Positions 37,906-49,825 of a DNA stretch of 64,000 nt are shown one piece after another. The stretch lies in NCBI GenBank assembly GCA_024509875.1, contig JAMPIV010019874.1, positions 415,001 to 479,000 of the forward strand, given 5' to 3'. The translations under genes and the position numbers were made by a program. Every line of letters starts with the position of its first letter. Positions within the stretch are counted from its first letter, which is position 1. The notes below the pieces were generated by a model. The model did not search any database, had not been told where the DNA came from, and saw only the letters and a list, made by a program, of their open reading frames with translations. Source of the stretch: Oreohelix idahoensis. Its lineage: Eukaryota > Mollusca > Gastropoda > Stylommatophora > Oreohelicidae.

Positions 37906-38450
37906 TATTGTTTTATTATATTATGTAGTTCTCTACCACTGTCTATTCTCAACACCTGTTCTACAATTATGAGTGAATTGCATACTTGTAAATAATCTAA
38001 TACTGGTATTCTCTGTTCATACTTCTTACATTTTAGTAGGAAGTGCTCTATATTATTGTCTTATAGAAATTCTGCACAGTAAGATTTTTCTGTTCTAAAA
38101 TAGCCCCTTCCCAGTTGTAGTCTAAGTAGTTTCTTAAGGCTTGAATTTTTAGTTCTCTAGATACTTGACACATTATTGTTGGAGCCTTATGTACAAGTCT
38201 GCTTTTCAGACTTCTATTATTTGGTTTTTATTAGATTCACTTTTCTTGGTTCTTTATCTGCCTTTTCATATCCTTCTATGCCAGCATGTGAAGGTACCCA
38301 ATTATATTTTTAAACTGTTTGAGCAATGATCATGTATTCCAGTATCATTTTAGCACGAGGTCTCACTGAAGAAAATAGATTCTTCAGACAAAAATCATGA
38401 TTAAAAGATGATAGGTTTTCTTGAATTACCAGTAAATCATTATCTCTTAG
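37906..38450 (-). pseudogene. LINE-D copy 2, RNase H end and zinc knuckle
   Basis: On the - strand, from about 38310 downward, it encodes the end of an RNase H domain (WVPSHAGIEGYEKADK), then RTEKSYCAEFL and DNNIEHFLLKCKKYEQ, matching LINE-D copy 1. Stops interrupt it. At 37906 the Tc1 element intervenes; the LINE continues beyond the Tc1 and RTE-3 insertions at 34814. Confidence 0.75.
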
Positions 38451-38573
38451 TGTTACTCATGATGTTATTTCTTGCTTTTACTACAGTAAATTCTTTGAAG
38501 TTGAAGCTGTCATTATACATTACAATTTTGAAGTGTGCAGAAATGTTTGCCTGGATTTGGGAAGCTAGATGAA

Positions 38574-39203
38574 ACCTTAAAAGTGCAACTATTGGCTGTG
38601 TCCTCCTTTCTTTCTTCCTTTTGTTGTCTTCCTTTTAGTGCTTTTGTGTCTGGTAACCTACCCCTCTGTCCCCGACTGGAATGAAATAGTGCTTTTTATT
38701 TTTTTAGCATCGTGTGCAAATGGGTCCCTCCACCTGATCTTGGGCCCCGGACCGCATCCTCCCTTTTATGGCTTTATAAGTATATGCACAACATGTGAAG
38801 ATATGGTGTAATACTGTCAAATGAAGATGGTCAGTGAATGTGAGGCAACATAGCCATAAATATTTATGACAATCTTCCTACAACAAATGAATGTACATTA
38901 ATGAATGACAAGAATTCCTGTCAAGTTTAAATACCAGATTTTAGTGTATTCTAAAAAAATGAAAAAGATTTCTTGAGGGGGGATCTAAACAGAAAGATAA
39001 AAAAAATGATAAAGTGAAGAGGTCTTGGGAGATTAAGTGAAAAAGGAATAAATATTGGCAGATGTCTGCACAGTAAACAAACTCATTGGTAGAGGAATAT
39101 GTTCACATACATGGATGCATAATACACCATAGACATCTACAGTTTCTCATCTTATTTGAGGCAGAAGTGAAAAATGTGTGTGAGAGTGAATGTATATATA
39201 TGT
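38574..39203. other. Unassigned DNA
   Basis: No gene seen. The preceding stretch 38460-38573 resembles 33960-34082 (both contain gtttgcctggatt and ggggaagctag or tgggaagctag). Confidence 0.4.
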
Positions 39204-39559
39204 TAGGGTGACCGTCTGTCCTCTTTACCCTGGATTTGTCCTTTTTTTCACCTTATGATTGAGTGTCTGGGTGGCTTTTTTCAAAAGTGCATTTTGTTCA
39301 GCATTTTGTTTTTCCGGAGATTGAACATTACTTAAATTAGGTCTATCTTATGCAAGTAAATTCTTAAAGGAGTATTTTTAGCAGCTAATATTGAACGAAT
39401 TGAAAGAAATATAGTCCAGTTGTTCTAAACTGTATTAAATCTATGATAGACATTCTTAAGCAGCAATTGAGTCTTTGCCCTTGAAGCTTGTTCAAAAAAT
39501 AAAAGATGATGGACTTGGCATTTTGTGTTACAAGTTTCATAATGAAAATAAATGTGTGT

Positions 39560-39650
39560 ACATCAATTAACTACTCGCACATTTACATCAACACATCCAA
39601 GAAAAAACAGATAGACTGAATAAGTATAGCCAGCAGGTGGGTCTGTGTAG
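39560..39650 (+). mobile_element. RTE-2 reverse transcriptase scrap
   Basis: About 85 bp matching 57770-57845 (cacatttacatcaacacatc, gccagcaggtggg). Too short to tell more. Confidence 0.7.
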
Positions 39651-40298
39651 TGGATTGATGGTATTGTATGATGGTGATATTACTAAGTGTGATGCATGAG
39701 GTCAGCTGTGAAGGCTCCTGAGATAAAATGTAGCTGTGAATTGTCAGAAGGCCCTTCTTGCTACCACTACGACCTCACACCTATCTTTTTTACTAATGAA
39801 TGTGGCTACGTTAAATGTCTAGGGTAATGATATGTAATGTGTTGTGGTAGTTTACATACACACACACAGATATTTACTAAGTCTAATAATATTAATAAAT
39901 GTTATAATACACTGAACTAACTCAAGTGTGTAAAAATTGGATAGTAATTTTCTTACATTTATTTGTTCTGAACCAAGGTTTTATTTTGGCCAGAACATAT
40001 GAAAGGTTTAGCAATTATGAAAGAAATGCATGAATATTACATAATAAATGCAAGGTGTGTACATATATATGTTACTAGACTAGTTAATATTATTACTGTT
40101 TATAGTTGTAATCTATTTGGGAGAACATTTAATGGATGTGCTGTTGGGGTGGCCTCATCACTCCCTGTCTATGGCGATTACACATTGTCCAGTTATTTGA
40201 TGGAAATTTTATGGGTGTGTTAGCAAATAAGTTGAGTTGGTGAATTCTCAGCAGACCAGACGCTCACGTAGCTTGAAGGTGTAGCTCTGGTGCTGAGA

Positions 40299-40416
40299 TC
40301 TGGTGGCCCCACCTCTCCGTGCTTGGGGGCAATATCAGAAGTCTGGTGGCCCCACCTCTCCGTGCTTGGGGGCAATATCAGAAGTCTGGTGGCCCCACCT
40401 CTCCGTGCTTGGGGGC
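40299..40416 (+). repeat. Minisatellite, 43-bp unit, 2.8 copies
   Basis: tctggtggccccacctctcc recurs at 40299, 40342 and 40385 at exactly 43-bp spacing. The surrounding DNA (39651-40298 and 40417-42002) shows no gene I can support. Confidence 0.95.
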
Positions 40417-42002
40417 TATAATAGGCTGCTCGGACAAAATGTTACTGCACGGGTCCACTCTGGTAATATTCAACAACTCATTTGACACCACAGTGGTGCC
40501 AACTGAAACTCACAGCTCTGCAATCAAAGTATTAGTCATGTGTCAGAATTCCATCCTCTAACCATTTCTGGACACAACACTACACAACAACAACAACACC
40601 ACATAGACGGGTCAGATCTTTCTGACCAAACAACACATCTTACCAAGTTGGTTTCACATAGGATAAGTTCTCCCAGACTACAGATTCTGAAAATATGTTC
40701 ATTAGCTTCCTGCCATAGAATAGGATAGGTGATATGTTTCACTGATCTCAACACTTGATCTGTCCTTCATAATCCTTGCTGGAGTTTATGTATTTTATTT
40801 GTCTCTAGACCCTGAACTGGGGCGGGGGGTCTAGAGCGAATCCTTACTTGTTGTAAGGGACAGATTATGCTATTGCAGTATCAAATCACTCGAAACCTTA
40901 AACAAATATTAAAATGTACAAAGAAATAATTTCAGTCTTACCAGAATTATGAATATAGAACACAGTTAAATGCTAGCAAAACTCAGCTGAGCTGCTGGCC
41001 TTATGATGGCGTCCCTCTAAATATTTCAATAGCTTCTGGGAATTACACCACTTAATAATTCACTGTGTCTACTAGGACAACTTATAATGAATGGCACAAA
41101 ATGCGCGTCTGAGCGCCGATAATATATTCATCTATGGCCAATCACTGCCTTTTCTTTTTCAAATTCAAATATCCTACCAAAAGTCATTTCAGTCATACCT
41201 CAGTCAAGTATGCCTTATTGTCTGTTGGTCCGTCCGTCTCTACTTGCGTTTCACAAAAAAACACACTTGTTTTTTGAACCAACTCTGCCTTCCCCTACAC
41301 AATTTTGCCTTTAAAGTTATTTTTAGCCACAATTCACCATCCCACCCCTTCTCTTCATTCCAACTAGATTTTAGCACTTGCGTCTTCAAGGCCACAATTT
41401 TTTGAAAATTAGTGACATGTTTTATTTCAATGCAGACGCTCGCTGATATGAACAACACAGTCTTTTGTCAATATCTTTCTTATTATCTGTCCGTCTGTAT
41501 AAATGAAAGCATATTATTTCACTGCTCAAGATGGGCCATCCGGCCAGCTAGGTTTTATATTCCTAACATTATTATTAAGAAAAGTTACTTTTCAAATATT
41601 TTCTAGAATCTTCTGGAATGCGTTCATCACTGCATTCAAATAAACGGACTAAGTTATCGCAAAAGCGTCCAAGAAATGACTGTGGCGTATAATATCCAAG
41701 GTCCCTTTTGTCGATTTCTTTACTTTATGTCAACTTGGGGAACGTGACTTTTTCCTCCTTTCCCCACCACTTGCGCCTTTTAGCCTTGCTAGTTTCAAGC
41801 ACGCGTTCAGTCAGATTTTTCCTTTTGATCTCCGTTCTCATCCCGTTCCGTTTTGCCTTCAAGTCTAACAATTTAATTTCCATGGCGGGTGATGACCCGC
41901 GGCGTGGGCGATCATGTATTCTAGCAGCTTACGCATTAGTTTTTATCCCTACGTTGTATCATTGGAGATATTTTAACGTTGTATCATGGTCAATTTTGTG
42001 AC

Positions 42003-42676
42003 AGTCTGAACATCAGTCTAAAGAAGACAGAGGTCATGACACTCAATGTGCGCAGTCCTGAGCCCATAACAATAAGGAACCAGACACATTTACATAAAGC
42101 GAGAACAGCCTTTACTAGTCTAAACAACATCTGGAAGTCCTCTTAGTACAGCACAAACGCCAAATTAAGATTATATGAGAGCTGAGTACTTTCTATGCTT
42201 CTTTATGGTGTGGAATGCTGGAGAGTTACTAACAGAGAAGGAAATGTCGTAATTGCCCTCTTTCCACACAATTTGGCTAAGGAAAATTCTCAGAATCTTT
42301 TGGCCGAATACCATCAGCAACCAAGAACTGCTTACTCGGAGTAACCAGGAGGACATGCACACCATCATAGCTGGTAGACGCTGGAGTTGGATTGGCCACG
42401 TCCTCAGAAGAGATCCTGATGCCATCTCAAGAACAGCTATGCTATGGACCTCTGAAAGAAAGCGAAAGAGAGGCTGACCAAAAACAACTTGGCGGAGAAC
42501 TGTGGAGGCCGAGATGCAAAGAATGAACCAGAGCTGGGGCACTGCACGAAGGATGGCCGCCAACCGAGCAAAGTGGAAGCAGTTTGTTGCTGCCCTACAA
42601 GACACCACCAAGCATGATGGCCACTGACTGCTTTGACAGTCAGCGGCTAAGGATCAAAGAAGAAGAAGAAGAAGAA
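42003..42676 (+). pseudogene. RTE-2 reverse transcriptase C-terminus
   Basis: A 5'-truncated, decayed RTE-2 copy: LNISLKKTEVMTLN-like start, NNIWKSS, then GRRWSWIGHVLRRDPDAISR, RKRKRGxPKTTWRRTVEAEM, and a (GAA)n tail ending at 42676. Stops and frameshifts are scattered along it (for example at 42142 and 42240). Confidence 0.85.
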
Positions 42677-42746
42677 GTACATCAGTTATTTAGAAGACTT
42701 AGAGATATGGCTGAAATCATTAGAAGATTTCACACATTTTTCATGA

Positions 42747-43121
42747 ATGACCTTACACGAAGTAGCAACATGGGAAGATGTACAAGCTTCTGGTCAATAT
42801 TTAATTGATGAAGACGTTGCAATTAACATTGCAAGTGCTATGATCAACTTAACAATGGCATTTGTTGAAAGTAACACCAATGATGAAGGATTTATGCAGT
42901 TGCTGACACATGAGAAATGCATCAAATATTTAAAACAATCAGTAAAAATCGATTTTCATTCTGAACTTCTAATGATCGCACAATATTTCTCTGCAGCACC
43001 AGATCTCAACACACGTGCGGACAGTTTTATTTCACTGATGGAAAGTCACTGGACAAAATATAGAAACAGTTTCTATGTGGATTCCATCATCAAAATTTTG
43101 CTTCCGCGTTATAATTTTTGA
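42747..43121 (+). CDS. Unidentified ORF, 124 codons
   Basis: I do not recognise this protein. It is acidic to neutral, has no low-complexity repeats, and looks like a helical domain (NIASAMINLTMAFVE, FMQLLTHEKCIKYLK, LMIAQYFSAAPDLN). The codons look protein-like over the full length, unlike nearby noise ORFs. An in-frame TGA lies directly upstream of the ATG, so if it is an exon its acceptor is downstream of 42746. It sits just after the RTE-2 tail and within the possible hAT segment. It could be a host 3' exon, a retrocopy, or part of a transposon gene. Confidence 0.35.
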   Translation: MTLHEVATWEDVQASGQYLIDEDVAINIASAMINLTMAFVESNTNDEGFMQLLTHEKCIKYLKQSVKIDFHSELLMIAQYFSAAPDLNTRADSFISLMESHWTKYRNSFYVDSIIKILLPRYNF

Positions 43122-43390
43122 AACATATTAAACTGTCAATTCCACAATTACTTAAAAGGAAATACTGAATCGTTGAAGAAGACAATGTCCTAAATAAAAT
43201 AAATCATAATATTATCATGATAATAACAATAGTAATAATAGTATTAATTTTATCAATGCTGAGTAACATGTGGAAAGTTAATTTCTTAGCTTAAAATGAT
43301 TTAAAAACATACATTTTTAAGAGATTAAATTATTTTTCTTCTAACCTTTATAAAACTAGCTCTCATCATCACAATCATGCATTAATCTTC

Positions 43391-43737
43391 TTCTTCTTCT
43401 TCTTCCATCCTTAGCCACCAACCGGCAAAGCAGTATGTGGCCAGTACGCCTAGTGGCGTCTTAGGGCAACAACAAATTGATCAATCTATCGCTGTTTCCA
43501 CCACGCCTAGTGGCGTCTTTGTGGAACAAAAACAGACCAAACAATCTATTGTTGTTTCCGTAATCAGATTGGTTGGCAAGCAGGTGATCAGCCCACTGTG
43601 CGAAGTTTTTACGGGATGGGGTAAACAGCCCCATGCCCAACCCTCCTTAGTCGCTTTTTACGACATGCGTGGTAGGGTGCAGTGTTACTATTCTTTGCTC
43701 CCCTTTCGGGCCCCGGCAACACACGGGTGATGCATTA
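43391..43737 (-). mobile_element. Composite RTE-derived short element
   Basis: On the - strand it starts with the RTE leader (tgttgccggggcccgaaagg), passes through a short linker, and ends with an RTE-2 3' end and (GAA)n tail. It has no coding region. It contains two acgcctagtggcgt palindromes (43446-43459 and 43503-43516). The same composite, lacking the leader, is at 55350-55556 on the + strand. Confidence 0.75.
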
Positions 43738-43853
43738 ATGGATTGAAATTAAAAAGTCCTCTTTTTGTCCTACTTTTTGGTTTGTGTTGTACTCTTTTTT
43801 GCACCAGAAAGAAAGAAAATTTCCTCTTTTTGTTAAAGACGATAATGTCACCA

Positions 43854-44200
43854 TAATAAAGGTTGGTGTGTTTGTTTATGTATATATATATATATTGATT
43901 AATTACCGTAATTTTATTTTTTATTGATCAGCATCATGCCAGCAACGGCTGACTGGGACCAACTTCTTCATCTACTTGAGCCACTTTCTCTCAGCATGGG
44001 TGAATATTATGTACAGTCAACTCTAGATTAACCTGTATAGTGGAAGGGAAGGAGATCAAAGCTAATCCATAATTGCAGCTGAAAAAAAAATTTAGATAAA
44101 TCGTAGCACAAAATGGATTTATTTTGAACTTGTTTACTTAAAATTACTTTCAGTGTTTAGAAAAACATTTTCCATTCTGCAGACATTGTGTGCAAGTATA
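43854..44200. other. Unassigned DNA
   Basis: AT-rich with a short TA tract; no gene seen. Confidence 0.4.
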
Positions 44201-44338
44201 AAAAAATAAAGGCCCCATTGAGGCCAGCTCCTTGATGTGGAGATGGGGCTCAAGTACAGCCATCAGCGGCTGAAAAACCAAGACTGGCCAGGCCCTCCTA
44301 CACTCGAGCAAGACCACAGTCTGCCCTAGCAAGTCAAG

Positions 44339-47300
44339 GTGCTGAAGACAGAGGCAACCAGCCAAGTGGCGCACCACAGCAATCAGGATGCCACGCACAA
44401 GCGCAATGGAAATATGCCTATATCTACAAAACGTTATGGCACTCGCCCTGTGATGGACACCCAGGCAGGCGCAGTGCCGGGCCCTCTGCCTCAAAAGGGC
44501 CCAACCCCCACTACTGGGGGTCCTTCTCAATTGCCCCGTGGAGCCAGGAGGCATGAGAATAGAGCTACTGGCCAAGCAAAGCAAAGACCACTTAAAATAA
44601 TGCACTGGAATGCTGAAGGCGTTAACAGTAAATAAGACGGCTACAGCAAAAAATTAGAGCTTGAAAATATCTTGAATGAAGAGCAAGTAAATGTATGCTG
44701 CTTGCAAGAAACCCACCTCAACAAGGACATAGCCTTCAAAATCAGAGGCTACCAGTGCTACCGACGTGACCGAATAGACAGGCGAAAGGGTGGAATACTG
44801 ACACTCGTGAGGAATAACATCAGTGCATGTCAGCTTGAAACATATATGGAGGGGGCGGAATACCAGATGCTACATCTCAGGACAGAAAGTACAGAATTCC
44901 ACCTGCTCAACTACTACTGTCCAAGCGACCGCCCACTGGCACTAGACACAATCCCAGCAAATGAAAGACTGATTGTATGCGGAGACTTCAACAGCCACTC
45001 ACAGAGCTGGGGCTATGATCACATGGACAGGAGAGATGAGGAGCTTGAAAACTGGCAGGCTGACAATGGGCTTATCCTAATTAACCAGCCAATCGACCCA
45101 CCAACCTTTTACTCGAGATCATGGCACACCACCTTTACACCAGACCTGGCATTCCACTCACCCAGCCTGGAGTGGAACACCACACGCATTGTAGGGAAAC
45201 AACTTGGAGGCAGCGACCACCGGCCAGTCTTCCTAATTGTGGAAAATGAACTTGTCAAGGAGAGCAGCACTCTCTCTAGGTGGAACTACAAGAAGGCAGA
45301 CTGGACAGTGTACCAGCATCGTACCAGTATACTGGCTAGAGATCTGACTGTAGACAAAGACATCAATAAGCTAGTCGATGAAATCAGCAGATGCATATTA
45401 CAGGCTGCTCGTGAAACAATACCTAGAGGGGCTCATAAGCACTACAAACCATACTGGAATGGTGAACTAGAGCAGCTGCACAACGATGTGGAAACATCTC
45501 GAAAGCAGGCAGAGACCAGTCCATGTCAAGAACACCACAATAACTACCAGCAAGCTAAGGCCAAATTTCAAAGGGCCAAGTTGCAGGCCAGGCGGAGAAG
45601 CTGGAAGGAGAAAACAGAGTCCTGAACTTCGAAAGAGATACAAGGAAACTGTGGAATCTGGTAAAACAACTTAATGATGAGGGTACAGGGAGAAACTCAA
45701 AGATTGCACTGTACAAAGATGGAAATATCCTCATGGGAAAACAGGCAGCTGATCACTTTGCAGACTCCTTTGCTAAAGACAACAACATCGAAGTTAGCCC
45801 AGAGAAGCAACAGAAGACTCGTGAGAAACAACAATATGCAGGACGAGATGGAACCATACCTGAAGTTATGGAGGCACCAATCACATTCAGAGAACTGGAG
45901 CTTGCAGTATCCAAATTGAAAGTGAGAAAGTCGCCAGGAGTTGATGGAGTGTCCAATGAAATGATTAAGAACTTGGGAACCGCAGCAAAAACAAAGCTGC
46001 TGCAGATTTTCAATATCTGTTGGAACTCAGGCAGAGTTCCACAGACCTGGAGGGAAGCAATCATGATACCACTCCTAAAACCAGGAAAAGACAGTTCCAC
46101 GGCCTCCAGCTACAGACCAATCAGCCTTACAAGCTGTCTCTGCAAAACAATGGAACGTATCAACCTCAGGAATTCTACTGCGTCATGGCGTCCCTCAGGG
46201 AGAGGTTCTGTCCCCCACACTTTTCCTAGTCTACATCAACGACCTGGTTGCTGAACTACCACATGGAATGAAATGGCAATGTACGCTGATGACCTGGTAA
46301 TATGGTGCACAGATGAGCATGCAACAGTGGCCACCAAACTGCTACAAAGAGCTATAGATGCCTTAACCTCATGGGCAAATAGATGGTGTGTCAGCATCAA
46401 CACAGACAAGTGCAGCACTACGCTCTTCACCCTCTCTCCCAAACAAAAAGCTGGTGTCATCAAGATAAACGAAGAGCTCCTGAGAGAAGATAAACAACCC
46501 ACCTATCTCGGAGTTACGGGAGCCGCGCTGGTGTAATGGCTACGGCGTTGTACTGGCGACCAGGTGTTCATGGTTCAAACCCGGGCGTCGGCGTTTGAAG
46601 GAATGTTTACGACCGGAAATTTGACTGAATAACCTGAACGGCTCCTGTGATAAACCCTCTGTGGATGGGAAGGAGCGAAGCTCCTGACCGGGTTGGAAGG
46701 AAAGTCCTCAGGTTCCCCAGCCTCGCAATGACATGTCATTGGGCCGAAGGGCTGAAAGCCTAAGTGCCGCTGGTTTAAAAATAAAAAAAAAAATAAAAAA
46801 AAAAATCTCGGAGTTACTTTCGATGATAGGCTGACATGGAAGCAGCACATCAACAAGGCAGCAACAAAGACCAGGGGAAAGTTAGCCATCCTGAGAAAAC
46901 TAAGTGGAACCACATGGGGAGCCAGTGGGAAAATACTTAGTAAAGTTTACCAGCAGGGCATACGACCACACCTGGAATATGGGTCAGCTGCGTGGTGTCC
47001 AGCATCAAACACCACATTACAAGAGCTAGATAAGGTGCAAAACCAGGCACTTAGGGTCATCATGGGGACAATGAAATCAACGCCTATAGTGGAGATGGAG
47101 AAAATGAGGAGGATACAAGCACTGAGAGAACGCAGAGACACGAAAGTGCTAACACAGGCAGAAAAGTTCCTCTGTATGCCGAGCCATCCAATGAAGGACA
47201 GATTCTAAAACCTAGCAATGGGGCGATTGAAAAGAAGCAGTTTTATCCACCAGGCCAAACGATTTTGTAGACAAACCTCAGACCTGCCTGAAGTTAACAG

Positions 47301-48208
47301 CACCCTAAAGTCTGTGCCAGAACAAACCCCTTGGAGAGAGGAGTCTGGACTACCAGTACACATCCAGACAAAAGGTAAAGGAATATTCGACAGGGATGAA
47401 CAGAACAGCGTGCAACATAGGACAGTCACTCTCAGTTTCCTTGATGATGGATATCCACAGGACCTCTGGGTCCAAGTATACACTGATGGGTCAGCACAGA
47501 ATGCAGTAAAGAATGGAGGAGCAGGAGTGTACATAGAATACCCAAACAACACTAGGGATATGATCAGAGTACCAGCTGGGAAATTCTGTAACAACTATGA
47601 TGCAGAAATCCAGGCAATCAAGGTGGCAACTGAGAAACTGTTGAACAATCTCGGTCCACAGCCTGTAGTATTCCTGACAGATGCAAGATCAGCACTCCAA
47701 GCACTTCAGTCCAGAAAATTGCCAGGTATACAAACCCTACTTTCTGAACTGTGCAACCAGCGCAGGGTCGCCATGCAGTGGATACCGTCTCATTGTGGAA
47801 TACCAGGAAACGAGAGAGCTGACCGACTGGCTAAAGAAGGTGCTGCAGACGAGCAACCGGATGTACCAGTTACGTACCATCAGAAGAAAAAGATGATCAA
47901 ATCAATCAGAAAGCCACCAACACCAACACAGGATGACTACCAAGCTATGAACAGATCAGAACAAATTGTCATTATGCGCCTCAGAACAGGACACAACCGA
48001 CTCTGCAGCCACATGTATACAAAATTCAAGATTGGCAATTCAGCCATGTGTACATGTGGAGCATGTACTTCAAGTTTGCCCCGAATATGATATATTGAGG
48101 CAAACCCACTGGCCCAGAGAAACAACACTGGAAGAAAAACTATACAGACCTCTGTATGAACTACAAAAGTCAGTGAAGTTTATACAAGAAACAACATTGC
48201 AGATATAG
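44339..48208 (+). pseudogene. Jockey-like LINE: endonuclease, RT and RNase H
   Basis: A nearly full-length non-LTR element of the jockey/I group. Order: basic Pro/Gly-rich leader; endonuclease from KIMHWNAEGVNSK (44606) through CLQETHLN, CGDFNSHSQSWG and GGSDHRPV (45240); RT with KSPGVDGVSNEMIK, SYRPISLTSCLCK, GVPQGEVLSP and MYADDLVIW; then RNase H with VYTDGSAQ (47478), WIPSHCGIPGNERADRLAKE (47782-47840) and a C-terminal CTCGAC knuckle. Breaks: an in-frame TAA at 44633-44635; a frameshift near 45615; a deletion at about 46160 that removes the central RT including the catalytic Asp of motif A; a frameshift near 46272; SINE insertion at 46518; a stop at about 47207; and a frameshift near 48075. 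It is non-functional. Confidence 0.9.
46518..46804 (+). mobile_element. tRNA-derived SINE, family 1, complete copy
   Basis: It has A box tggtgtaatgg, B box ggttcaaacc, a unique body (gaataacctgaacggctcct, ggaaggagcgaagctcctga) and an A-rich (AAAAAT)n tail. A perfect 13-bp TSD, atctcggagttac, lies at 46505-46517 and 46805-46817. The host is the RT region of the jockey-like LINE. Confidence 0.96.
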
Positions 48209-48474
48209 GCAATATATTTCAAGTGAACGAAAGAAGAAGAAAAATAAAAGTACAGGTACAGTAGTTTAATAACATAAAACATTAAGTAAATTGGCCAGGA
48301 AAAAACAAAACCAACTAAAAGTTTACTGTGGTATGAACGGGCTGGATTATTCTTTTAATGGTACTTGTTTCTTAGCTGAGCCCTACTTGTTTAAAATACC
48401 ATGAAAAAGCGTGTTCAACATTAGTTTGTTACTAATTGAACTTTGCTTTTCACTTTCTACATAGTCCTTCATTA

Positions 48475-48612
48475 TCCTGCATCTCCCCAAGGCATAGGCT
48501 TTCAACAAACATGTCAGTTCCTACTGTTGCTTTCCTTTTCCATATTGTTGTTGAAATTTTTGTGGCTTAAAGTTTCTACAGGATAGGTTTATGCCTGCTA
48601 GCCTGTGCCCTT
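48475..48612 (-). mobile_element. Internally deleted RTE-1 copy
   Basis: The left part (aaggcataggctttcaacaa) matches the RTE-1 3' end (18768-18800). The right part (tttttgtggcttaaagtttc tacaggat) matches the RTE-1 5' end (21828-21855). Everything between is missing. Confidence 0.6.
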
Positions 48613-49665
48613 AATTGCTGCTGTCAGTCTCCTCTACTTTAAGTACCCTTACAACATCATCATTGCTCAGCATCTCAGGCCATGGTTCACTGACATTAAA
48701 TTCAGTATATTTCACAAGTTTATTAAGTTACTTTAGCCATTTAAACTTTAAATGTTCTTTTGCAACACCGAAGAATGCCAGGTTAGCACATTATTGTAGT
48801 GAAAACATTGATAAAAGGAAGGGACATTCCCACACAGCAGTAGACGTAATGTCTTTTGATCACTGGATAGTGGCTTTAAAAATAGACAGATTTATAGAAT
48901 TTTTATTTATATTTAAAGAATGCATTATCTATTATTTTTTACCATAACTAATTCGCAAACTGGTTGCCATGAAGTGTAGTGGAACGCTGAAGTTTGCATT
49001 CTAGAGCCAAGTGTGTTGCATTGGCTGTTGTGAGTCCGTGTTGTTGTAGGATTACTGTGATGTTGTCTATCTATCTGCATCTTATTCTTCCCCATGCTCT
49101 CAAACCAGATCTACCCTTGTAGATGTGTAATGGTAATTTATCAGGCTCCAGTCTTATTAGATGGCCAAAACTATCTAGATCTGTCACAGGCCCACTTAAC
49201 ATACAGTACATGTCAACAACATCAAGCTTATCCTAGTTCCAGGGTTCACATACCTGGGAATCATTTTTATAGAAAATTGAAGACGTGACAGAGAGATCAA
49301 AACTGCTTAATCCACCCTTGGATAATCAAGAGTTAACTGAATAATGTTTGAGGCATTAAATTCTCAAATTATCTTTAGTATTTACTAATTCTGCCACTAG
49401 ATTATTCTTAGCTGACATACTAATGTTGTTTTTTCATCTGTGAAAGTTTTAGTTAAATTTTGAAGAAATTAATATGTTTCTAGTTTGATTTAATAGTTAT
49501 CATATCATATGTTTACTCATAAGATTTATGCTTAAGAAACACTTTTATTTTTTTTTAAATTTTTATTGACTCAGTACAACTTAATGTGATGCTACAACAC
49601 CCACTACTCTTTCATCTTCTCAGCGTTTGTATTTTAATGAATGCCTTTATCAACATGATTTTCAG
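48613..49665 (+). other. Ferroportin-proximal intron or intergenic DNA with LINE scrap
   Basis: It contains a degraded RTE-type fragment at about 49230-49370 (ttcacatacctgggaatc, FTYLGI-like, then CDREIKT-like). No ferroportin 5' exon is recognisable. The stretch before 49665 ends in a splice acceptor (ttttcag). Confidence 0.5.
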
Positions 49666-49825
49666 GGGGACCGCATGTGGTCATTTGGTGTGGGCCTGTT
49701 TTTGATCAACATCAGCCCAGAATCTCTGCAGCTGACTGCAGCATATGGCTTGAGTATGGGTCTGAGTGTCCTGCTGTTTGGTGCGTTAGTTGGAGACATA
49801 GTTGATGAAACTCCAAGACTGAAAG
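49666..49825 (+). CDS. SLC40A1: Ferroportin exon (TM1-TM2 region), partial gene
   Basis: Ferroportin is the plasma-membrane iron exporter of animals. This exon encodes GDRMWSFGVGLFLINISPES and runs through a hydrophobic segment to GALVGDIVDETPRLK. It aligns with human residues of about 38-90. By that alignment Asp39 and Trp42 (in GDRMW), Gly80 (GD) and the gating Arg88 (PRLK) are conserved. The acceptor ttttcag lies at 49659-49665 and the donor gtagtt at 49826. Length 160 bp, starting in phase 0 and ending in phase 1, which fits the next exon. Upstream exon(s) with the N-terminus are not recognised in this window. Confidence 0.93.

Larger units (their letters stand above)
39204..43853. mobile_element. 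Possible hAT-type element, ends only
   Basis: The left end tagggtgaccgtctgtcctc and the right end (reverse complement tatggtgacattatcgtctt) resemble the TAGGGTGACC...GTCCTCTTT terminus of a widespread hAT group. The two ends match only partly and no 8-bp TSD was found. Inside are RTE debris, a minisatellite and one unidentified ORF. I cannot see a transposase. Confidence 0.3.

Noticed and set aside
40303..40561. ORFs with a 14-residue repeat
   Set aside because: They are translations of the 43-bp minisatellite.
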